Source of the DNA: Terriglobia bacterium
Lineage (GTDB): Bacteria; Acidobacteriota; Terriglobia; UBA7540
Assembly (NCBI GenBank): GCA_030040515.1
Contig: JASHTO010000252.1
Span: 1 to 7,712 of the forward strand
DNA: 7,712 nucleotides
Direction: 5' to 3'
Of the stretch, positions 1 through 5,591 are shown one piece after another; positions within the stretch are counted from its first letter, which is position 1; each line of letters begins with the position of its first letter. Below the pieces are notes generated by a model. The model was not told the origin of the DNA and did no database searches. It saw nothing but the letters and a program-made list of their open reading frames with translations. The position numbers and the translations under genes are program-made.

Positions 1-924
1 TTCGGCGGGACGAAACACCTGGGTGAGGATGACGCCGGCGGAGACCAACACAATTCCCGCCAGCATCAATCCGTTCAGAAATTCGTGCAAAACGAAGTGG
101 GCGAACAACGTGGCCACGAGCGGCGTTAAGGAGGAAAACGCGTAGACACGCGCCACGGCCATCAGGCGCAGCGCCGTGAACATGCAGTAGGTGGCCACGA
201 CTCCGGAAAGGACTCCGCTCGTGAGAAGTTCCAGCATGGCCCGTCCCGCTGCGGCTTGCAAGGTGGTAAACTGGCCGGCGACGATCAAACCCACGACGGC
301 CACGATGACGCTGGTGAAGAACTGAAGGAAAATCGCCACTGAGGGGTGGGCGCCGCGCAATTGGCCGTCGCGCCACAGCACTCCGGAGACGCCGTAGGTC
401 AAGGCCGTCGCCAGCGCCAGCGGAATGGCCCAGTACCAGTGCGGAGAAAGCGGCTGGCCGCGCAACTGTCCGTAGGAAAGCCCGACGAGACCCACAAAAA
501 TCAGCAACACCCCGGCGAGGGCGTAACGATGGATGTGCTCGCCCAAAAAAATCCAGGCGATCAGCGTGCCCCAGATCACGTAAGTCTCCTGCACGGGAAC
601 GGTAATGACGACCCCGCCGTAAACCATCGCCAGGTAATACCAAAAAAGCCCGAGGGTGGAAATCACGCCCGCCGCCACGAAGGCCAGAATAGGACGCAAG
701 CCAAGGTATTGCGGCGAACCGGGGCGCAATTGGCCGAGCGTGCGATGCCGAGCCATCAGGATGATGCCCTGCGCCAGACTGGGCAGTCCCCTGAACAGCG
801 GACCGATGAAGGGGCCGGAAATCTTCACCGCCAGGTCGTCAAAAATATTGGCCGATGCGTAGCCCAGCGCCGTCCCCAAAGCCCAGGGTTCGCCGCGACG
901 GCGCGCGTTGGAATTACTTTCCAT
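1..924 (-). CDS. DMT/EamA-family inner-membrane transporter, 3' end cut by window edge
   Basis: Reading the reverse complement from the ATG at 924 gives an open frame of 308 codons with no stop before the window edge, so only the last residues are missing. The protein is strongly hydrophobic with about ten predicted membrane helices, near residues 14-34, 39-59, 75-100, 102-128, 133-151, 163-185, 194-217, 229-254, 258-279 and 283-304. These fall into two EamA-like halves (about 16-152 and 163-302). The end of the second half (SSLTPLVATLFAHFVLHE, then LAGIVLVSAGVIL) is the typical EamA closing signature. Members of this superfamily export or import metabolites, and the substrate cannot be read from sequence. 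The superfamily includes the riboflavin carrier RibN, and an FMN riboswitch lies just upstream in the divergent direction, but that switch is not in this gene's own leader. A GGAG lies only 3 nt before the ATG. The frame stays open further upstream without a better start. Family confidence is high; the role is unknown. Confidence 0.9.
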   Translation of the reverse strand, partial: MESNSNARRRGEPWALGTALGYASANIFDDLAVKISGPFIGPLFRGLPSLAQGIILMARHRTLGQLRPGSPQYLGLRPILAFVAAGVISTLGLFWYYLAMVYGGVVITVPVQETYVIWGTLIAWIFLGEHIHRYALAGVLLIFVGLVGLSYGQLRGQPLSPHWYWAIPLALATALTYGVSGVLWRDGQLRGAHPSVAIFLQFFTSVIVAVVGLIVAGQFTTLQAAAGRAMLELLTSGVLSGVVATYCMFTALRLMAVARVYAFSSLTPLVATLFAHFVLHEFLNGLMLAGIVLVSAGVILTQVFRPAE

Positions 925-967
925 GCTCTCCGTGATCAGGAAAACAGCGTTCGACGAAAGATCAAAG

Positions 968-998
968 ATTATATCTGTTGGGTAGCGCCTTTCGGCAA
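968..998 (-). promoter_or_regulatory. Candidate sigma70 promoter for the DMT transporter
   Basis: On the minus strand a perfect TATAAT (968-973) lies about 45 nt before the transporter ATG. The best -35-like hexamer is TTGCCG (993-998), with a long 19-nt spacer. The -10 is convincing and the -35 is weak. A transcript from here would have a leader of under 40 nt with no room for a riboswitch. Confidence 0.35.
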
Positions 999-1035
999 GA
1001 TTAATCGCCGTGCGCGCAAACTTGGACAACCTGAT

Positions 1036-1050
1036 TGCAAACTTTTTGCA
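1036..1050. repeat. Short inverted repeat, possible operator
   Basis: TGCAAA (1036-1041) and TTTGCA (1045-1050) form a 6-bp inverted repeat around a 3-nt spacer. It lies between the two divergent candidate promoters, just upstream of the -35 of the riboswitch transcript. Its position would suit a regulator, but a repeat this short can occur by chance. Confidence 0.2.
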
Positions 1051-1060
1051 TTGCGGATTC

Positions 1061-1090
1061 TTGAGAACCGGGCGGCAAAAATGCTAAATT
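1061..1090 (+). promoter_or_regulatory. Candidate sigma70 promoter for the riboswitch-receptor transcript
   Basis: TTGAGA (1061-1066, five of six matches to TTGACA) is followed after 18 nt by TAAATT (1085-1090), which carries a TG one base upstream (1082-1083, extended -10). Transcription would start near 1097, about 9 nt before the first base of riboswitch stem P1. That spacing is what one expects for an aptamer at the extreme 5' end of a leader. Confidence 0.5.
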
Positions 1091-1105
1091 TTACTGGTAA
1101 GCAAA

Positions 1106-1317
1106 AACCTTCGGGGCAGGGTGAGGATTTGCGGCTCGAAATAGCGCGCGCAAATTCAATTCCCGATCGGCGGTAAAGCCCGCGAGGGGAGAAGAGCCGT
1201 GAAGAGCGAACGCCCTGGCGGCGCGCCGCTCTTTGCACTCCTCGCTGTCCACTGCTTTTCTCCCCAGGATCCGGTGAAACTCCGGGGCCGACGGTAAAGT
1301 CCGGATGAAAGAAGGTT
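1106..1317 (+). ncRNA. FMN riboswitch (RFN element) aptamer
   Basis: This cis-acting RNA binds flavin mononucleotide and normally lowers expression of the downstream gene when FMN is plentiful. All conserved core blocks are visible in order. Stem P1 pairs AACCTTC (1106-1112) with GAAGGTT (1311-1317). The P1-P2 block GGGGCAGGGTGA is at 1113-1124. CCCGATCGGCGGTAAAGCC, ending in CGCGAG, is at 1162-1186. GGATCCGGTGAAACTCCGG, GCCGACGGTAAAGTCCGGATG and AAAGAAGG run from 1267 to 1315. Two arms are enlarged. P2 carries an extra stem, ATTTGCG (1127-1133) with CGCAAAT (1149-1155). The variable P4 arm is about 80 nt, closed by GGGGAGAA (1186-1193) with TTCTCCCC (1258-1265), with further internal pairing at 1202-1208/1227-1233. 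The core looks intact, so I expect a working aptamer. The next gene on this strand is the TonB-dependent receptor at 1486. Confidence 0.95.
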
Positions 1318-1485
1318 GATCTGCGCCGCGCGGCGTTGGGGGCTTCGTGTCAAATCGGAGCGGCTCGCCGCAGGTGTACGTGTATCGCCGATCCCCATCG
1401 GTGATTCGGTGGTCGTAGACCGCCGCTACAGATTCAACCCTACACTCCTCTTCACCACGCCCTGCCCCGCCGTGAGGGGATTTTC
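1318..1485 (+). promoter_or_regulatory. Structured leader / putative expression platform
   Basis: This stretch lies between the aptamer and the receptor start and has no convincing gene. It holds a 9-bp hairpin with a CCCC loop (1384-1405), an 8-bp hairpin with a GTA loop (1407-1425), and a 4-bp CCCC/GGGG hairpin (1465-1468/1476-1479) that covers part of the Shine-Dalgarno. None of the strong hairpins is followed by a U-run, so a classical intrinsic terminator is not obvious and translational control seems more likely. TCAACC (1434-1439) is complementary to GGTTGA (1314-1319), which overlaps the 3' strand of P1, and could compete with it. The structural switching is my inference. Confidence 0.45.
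1474..1479 (+). promoter_or_regulatory. Shine-Dalgarno deciding a TTG start, within a hairpin
   Basis: GAGGGG lies 6 nt before the TTG at 1486, an ideal distance. No ATG or GTG occurs in frame before the signal-peptide core, and the nearest upstream in-frame stop is TGA at 1402. The four G residues can pair with CCCC at 1465-1468 (7-nt loop), and CTCCTC at 1445-1450 could also mask the site. Confidence 0.55.
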
Positions 1486-4400
1486 TTGGGGGAAAACGTA
1501 AACCACGAAAATTTCTCGCTTGCCCGATTTTTAGGGTCTGCGATTCTGATTTTCCTCAGCCTGGCGCTGCCTCCCCCCGGCATCCGCGGACAAAATTGGA
1601 ATGCGCACCTCGAGGGTATCATCACCGATCCCAGCGGCGCGGTCGTCCCGAATGCACAGGTGGCGTTGAAAAACCTGGCCTCCGGACAAGTTCGCCACAC
1701 GCAGGCGAATCGGCAAGGCTATTACGAGTTCCCTTTTCTCCCTGTGGACACGTACGATTTGACCGCGGAATCGCCGGGCTTTTCGCCCCGTGCGGTGAAC
1801 GATCTTGCGCTGCAAGTCGGCCAAGCCGCGCGCGTTGATTTGACTCTCGAGCTCGCGCGCGCGAAATCGCTGACGCAGGTGGTGGGAGTTACGCCTCTGG
1901 TGCAAACGGCTTCGCCGGCCTTGGGCGACGAGATTTCAAATCAACGCATCGCTTCCCTGCCCCTGAATGGCCGGCAGTTTTCGCAACTCGCGCTGTTAGC
2001 CGCGGGTGCCGTCCCGCCCTATCCCCAGAGTGCTACGCAACAATTCAATACCCCAGGCCTGGGGCTGGGTTTTTCCGTAGACGGGCAGCGCTCCGAGCGC
2101 AACAACTTTTCGCTCGACGGCATTTCTTTGGTGGAGCCTTTCGCCTACACCTTGACGATGAGCCCTGCGATCGACGCCCTTCGGGAATTCCGCGTGGTGG
2201 AAAATTCCTACTCCGCAGACCAGGGGTTGGTCTCCGGCGCGCAGGTGAATATGGTCAGCCGGTCAGGATCAAATAATTTTTCGGGCACTCTTTATGAATT
2301 CCTGCGCAATAGTTCCGTGGATGCCCGCAATTTCTTCGACAATCCGGCGCTTCCCATTCCACCTTATCGGCAGAACCAGTTTGGAACGAGCGCCGGAGGG
2401 CCCCTTCGTCGTGACCGTGCATTTTTTTTCGCCCAATACGAGGGTTTCCGGATTCGGCAGAGCGTCACCAATACCACCGTGCTTCCCACCGCCGCGGAAC
2501 GCGCGGGCGATTTTAGCGGGATCGATCCCTCCACCGGTGAACCTTTTCCAGCCATTATTGATCCTTCCACCGGCCAGCCCTTCACCGGAAATCAGGTTCC
2601 GCAAACCGTAATGAGCGCCGTCTCACTGGCAATTCTGGATCGCGTTCCGCTGCCGAATCAGCCTGGCGCACCGCCCGGCGTCGATAACAGCATCGACACC
2701 GGCATGCACAGCTTGAATGCCGACCAGGGTATGGCAAGGGTGGATGATGAATTGAGTTCAAAAGAAAATCTTTTTGGGCGCGTTCTGATTTCGCGCGACG
2801 CCCAAACCGTGCCTTTCGTTCCGGACAACTTTGCCAACAATCCTCCCGCCCCGCCCGGCTTTGGAGATGGCGTGCAGGATTCAGGAATCAACCTGGCGCT
2901 CGGCCTCACGTCCATCTTCCGGCCCACGCTCGTGAACGATACGCGCTTCGGATATTCGTATTTCGACGGGACGAAGCAGGGCCAGAACATCCACAGCAAT
3001 TTTTTGCAAACTCTGGGAATTGCCCGCGCGCCGGGCTCGACCAACGATGGAATTCCGGCGATTGACGTTCCCGGTTACGCCGACATGGGCGACAGCGATA
3101 TCTTTCAGCCCGAGGACCGCAAGGACAACACTTTTCAGTTCACGGACAACACGGTGTGGATCAAGGGGCGGCACACGTTGCAGTTTGGCGGAGACTTTCG
3201 AAGGCTGCGGCTCTTTTACCTGGTGGAGGATTTTGGCCAGGGAGTATTCCAATTCGATAATGGTGCGAGCTCGATTTCCGGATCGGCATTTTCGGATTTC
3301 ATTCTGGGCAGGCCATTCCTTTCCTACACCCAGGCGGGAAATTCCGGCGGCAACGACCGGCTGGATTATTTCGGCGCTTATTTCACGGACGAATTCCACC
3401 TCACACCGCGCTTCAGCCTGACGTACGGCCTGCGCGAGGAATTTTATTCACCGGCCGTGAACATTGATGGGCGGGCGTCAATCCTCGATCCCTCGGACGC
3501 GGAGCAATTCATCGTGCTGAATAACCACGGGCAGGCGGCGGCACTCGAGGCGAACCCCTTAATCCAGCAGCTCAGTTCGCTCTATGGCCTGCAATTCGAG
3601 AACTCGCAACAAGCCGGACTTCCCGATTCGCTCATCAAGCCGGACTGGAGCAACTGGGCGCCGCGCTGGGGTTTTGCCTACGATCTCACCGGCGACGGAG
3701 CGAATGCCCTGCGCGGCGGTTTCGGGATTTTCAATTCGCTCATGGAGCTCGACTATACCGCCGAAACACGCTTGAGCGCGCCACTCACCGAATTCCTGCT
3801 GGGGCTGGATCTGTGCCGATTCTACGGCCCAGGCGCCTGCGGGCAGTCTTATGCGCCTCCCATCGTGACCTATCAACTTGCCTATACACTCGGAAATCAG
3901 GAGCCCACCGCCATCTCCTCGCCGCCCGGCATCCGAAACGGTTACGTTTACGAATGGAGTCTCGCCGATGAGCACGCTTTGACGCGCCACACGCTTCTTT
4001 CCCTCAGTTACACCGGCTCGGACGGGCACAAGCTTCCCCGCCGCGGCCTTCAGAATCAGGGCGTACCGAATTTACCGGGAGAGCGCCTGGGTTATCATCC
4101 ACAGCCAGGCTCAAATCAGTTTATACGCGATACAGATGTTAACTCCAACTATAACGCGTTCGTGGCGCGACTGGAGCGGCGGTTTTCCCGGGGATTTTCC
4201 GTTGTCGCCGGTTACACCTACGGCAGGTCCATCGACACGGCGTCTGGCCTGGATGGGACGGACCAGCCCCAGAACAACTACAACATGGGTGCTGAGTACG
4301 CGCTTTCCGATTTTGACATGCGGCAGCGCTTGACGTTTTCGGGCATCTGGAATGTGCCGTGGGGGGCGAGCGGAAAGTGGCTGAGGAGCGGCGCGCCGGG

Positions 4401-4878
4401 CCGCCTGCTGGACGGATGGCGGATTGCGGATATCGTCACGCTCCAGTCCGGCCAGCCGCTCACCGCGGTTCTCTCGACGGCCTTAAGCGGAACGCAATCC
4501 AATGGCACGGATCGTCCGGACTTGATCGGTGCTGCAAACCTTTCGAGTGACCGGCGAAGCCCCAATTGCTGGTTTAACGCCGCGGCCTTTGTCCCTCCTC
4601 CCATTTTCACCGATACGCAAGGAACGTACAGCATTCCTGGAGACGAAGGGCGTAACGTGATTACCGGCCCGGGGCTGGCATCCTGGGACAGCGCGCTCGA
4701 GCGGCAATTTTCTTTGCGTGACCAATCGAACCTGGTCTTCCGCCTCGAAGTTTTCAATTTCACCAATCATCCAAATTTCGATCGGCCGGGCCTGATAGTC
4801 GGAACTTCGCAGTTTGGCGAAATCAGTTCCGCGGAAAGCTCACGCGAAATTCAATTCGCACTGCGGCTAAACTGGTGA
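1486..4878 (+). CDS. TonB-dependent outer-membrane receptor, Oar-like, downstream of an FMN riboswitch
   Basis: This 1130-residue protein has the standard parts of a TonB-dependent receptor of the type common in Acidobacteria. Residues 1-36 look like a signal peptide (hydrophobic core about 15-30). Residues 41-122 form a carboxypeptidase-regulatory/Cna-B-like beta domain (GIITDPSGAVVPNAQV near 44-59, GYYEFPFLPVDTYDL near 78-92). Residues 130-265 are the plug, with FSVDGQRSERNNFSLDGI near 196-213. The remainder is barrel, ending in IQFALRLNW; the terminal aromatic residue is the usual outer-membrane barrel signal. Residues 347-354 and 359-366 are a near-repeat (DPSTGEPF/DPSTGQPF). Cys777 and Cys785 could form a loop disulfide. 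I see no confident TonB box. The start is TTG with a good Shine-Dalgarno. Such receptors import ligands across the outer membrane using TonB energy, and the substrate cannot be read from the barrel. The FMN riboswitch in the leader suggests a flavin-related ligand; that is inference. Confidence 0.93.
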   Translation: MGENVNHENFSLARFLGSAILIFLSLALPPPGIRGQNWNAHLEGIITDPSGAVVPNAQVALKNLASGQVRHTQANRQGYYEFPFLPVDTYDLTAESPGFSPRAVNDLALQVGQAARVDLTLELARAKSLTQVVGVTPLVQTASPALGDEISNQRIASLPLNGRQFSQLALLAAGAVPPYPQSATQQFNTPGLGLGFSVDGQRSERNNFSLDGISLVEPFAYTLTMSPAIDALREFRVVENSYSADQGLVSGAQVNMVSRSGSNNFSGTLYEFLRNSSVDARNFFDNPALPIPPYRQNQFGTSAGGPLRRDRAFFFAQYEGFRIRQSVTNTTVLPTAAERAGDFSGIDPSTGEPFPAIIDPSTGQPFTGNQVPQTVMSAVSLAILDRVPLPNQPGAPPGVDNSIDTGMHSLNADQGMARVDDELSSKENLFGRVLISRDAQTVPFVPDNFANNPPAPPGFGDGVQDSGINLALGLTSIFRPTLVNDTRFGYSYFDGTKQGQNIHSNFLQTLGIARAPGSTNDGIPAIDVPGYADMGDSDIFQPEDRKDNTFQFTDNTVWIKGRHTLQFGGDFRRLRLFYLVEDFGQGVFQFDNGASSISGSAFSDFILGRPFLSYTQAGNSGGNDRLDYFGAYFTDEFHLTPRFSLTYGLREEFYSPAVNIDGRASILDPSDAEQFIVLNNHGQAAALEANPLIQQLSSLYGLQFENSQQAGLPDSLIKPDWSNWAPRWGFAYDLTGDGANALRGGFGIFNSLMELDYTAETRLSAPLTEFLLGLDLCRFYGPGACGQSYAPPIVTYQLAYTLGNQEPTAISSPPGIRNGYVYEWSLADEHALTRHTLLSLSYTGSDGHKLPRRGLQNQGVPNLPGERLGYHPQPGSNQFIRDTDVNSNYNAFVARLERRFSRGFSVVAGYTYGRSIDTASGLDGTDQPQNNYNMGAEYALSDFDMRQRLTFSGIWNVPWGASGKWLRSGAPGRLLDGWRIADIVTLQSGQPLTAVLSTALSGTQSNGTDRPDLIGAANLSSDRRSPNCWFNAAAFVPPPIFTDTQGTYSIPGDEGRNVITGPGLASWDSALERQFSLRDQSNLVFRLEVFNFTNHPNFDRPGLIVGTSQFGEISSAESSREIQFALRLNW

Positions 4879-5075
4879 GAAATCACGCCGAAACCGGCAG
4901 GTGCAACCTGCGGGCAAGTTGCTACGTCAAATGAAATGCAGGGTGATGTGGAACGGGGTGAAGGGCAGCACGGGGGCTTCTTTCGCCCTGCGGAAGCCCC
5001 CCTATGCGCTTAAGACATGCGGCTGCCGCTTCGCAATGACTTGTTACCCGCTCCGTCTCAAACCAAGAGGAGGTT
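4879..5075. other. Non-coding gap with hairpins after the receptor gene
   Basis: I see no gene here. Just after the receptor stop, GCAGGT (4897-4902) and ACCTGC (4906-4911) form a small hairpin without a following U-run. A much stronger hairpin lies at 4972-5001 and is listed separately. The stretch near 5021-5040, read on the reverse strand, contains GTCATTGCGAAGCGGC. This resembles the GTCATTGCGA-type dispersed intergenic repeats seen in several bacterial genomes, so part of this gap may be repeat-derived. I see no clear promoter for the next gene. Confidence 0.4.
4972..5001. repeat. Strong 9-bp inverted repeat (hairpin)
   Basis: GGGGGCTTC (4972-4980) pairs perfectly with GAAGCCCCC (4993-5001) around a 12-nt loop, which itself holds a CGC/GCG mini-stem (4984-4986/4990-4992). 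No T-run follows on either strand, so it is not a standard intrinsic terminator. It could protect the receptor mRNA 3' end, act as a non-canonical terminator, or be part of a dispersed repeat. Confidence 0.6.
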
Positions 5076-5084
5076 GTGCAGTCT

Positions 5085-5471
5085 ATGTATTTGCTCGGAA
5101 GAAAATCCGTCGTCTGCCTGGCGGCAGCGATTCTCGGCACCAGTTGTCTCGCGTTCGGGTCAAAGGGCCATAAGAGTTCCGACCGAACGACGGAGATCAT
5201 CTTCAGCAGCACCACGAAGTTCAATAACGGCGACACTCTGCCGGCGGGAACCTATGACATGAGCGTGCCCAAAGACACCGCGTCCCCCGACGTAACCTTC
5301 TATCAGGACGGCAAAGCCGTCGCCACGGTGAAAGCGCAAGTTGTCAACGAGCAGAAAAAGAACGATACCACGGAAGTTGACAGCACCACGGAGGGAACCG
5401 CGCAGAAGGTAACCGCCATCCGCCCGAATGGATGGGAGGAGGAAATCGACTTCGGATCAAGGGGACAATAA
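5085..5471 (+). CDS. Small secreted protein of unknown function
   Basis: I do not recognise this protein (128 residues from the ATG). It begins with a basic n-region and a hydrophobic core (LLGRKSVVCLAAAILGTSCLAF), a typical signal peptide. AFG before SKG is a plausible signal peptidase I site. The cysteine in GTSC lacks a normal lipobox, so a lipoprotein is unlikely. The mature part, about 100 residues, is polar and rich in Thr, Asp and Lys with alternating strand-like segments (TEIIFSSTTKF, LPAGTYDMSVP, VTFYQDGKAVATVKAQVV, VTAIRPNGWEEEIDF), suggesting a small beta-rich exported protein. AGGAGG at 5068-5073 lies 11 nt before ATG 5085. A GTG at 5076 is in frame but only 2 nt from that site, so I prefer the ATG; the GTG start would add three residues. 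A strong terminator follows the stop. Its own promoter is not evident. Confidence 0.75.
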   Translation: MYLLGRKSVVCLAAAILGTSCLAFGSKGHKSSDRTTEIIFSSTTKFNNGDTLPAGTYDMSVPKDTASPDVTFYQDGKAVATVKAQVVNEQKKNDTTEVDSTTEGTAQKVTAIRPNGWEEEIDFGSRGQ

Positions 5472-5511
5472 AGCGATCCGAAGCTCCGCAACAAAGAAGA
5501 CTGAAGAATTC

Positions 5512-5542
5512 AAGGGAGCGGCCATGCGCCGCTCCTTTTTTT
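5512..5542 (+). terminator. Intrinsic terminator after the small secreted protein gene
   Basis: GGAGCGGC (5515-5522) pairs with GCCGCTCC (5528-5535) around a CATGC loop and is followed by seven T residues (5536-5542). The three bases before the stem (AAG, 5512-5514) can extend it into the T-run. It sits 41 nt past the TAA. Read on the other strand the stem is not followed by a T-run, so it should mainly stop plus-strand transcription before the converging acsA gene. Confidence 0.92.
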
Positions 5543-5591
5543 GCACAGGACACGCCCTCCTGGTTTCCAAAAATCCTGTCCGCTGAAACGC

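Noticed and set aside
346..1176. Long plus-strand open frame of 276 codons over the first kilobase
   Set aside because: It lies antisense to the DMT transporter, its translation is rich in Arg, Gln, Pro and His with no domain sense, and it runs into the FMN riboswitch. It is a shadow of a GC-rich gene.
1316..1501. Short leader open frame (61 codons) between riboswitch and receptor
   Set aside because: It overlaps the structured leader and the receptor start in another frame, has no good ribosome-binding site, and its translation has no distinctive features.
4972..5001. Intrinsic terminator for the receptor gene
   Set aside because: The stem is strong, but no T-run follows on either strand, so I list it only as an inverted repeat.
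5512..5542. Bidirectional terminator shared with acsA
   Set aside because: On the minus strand the stem is followed by CTTGAATTC rather than a T-run, so support exists only for the plus strand.
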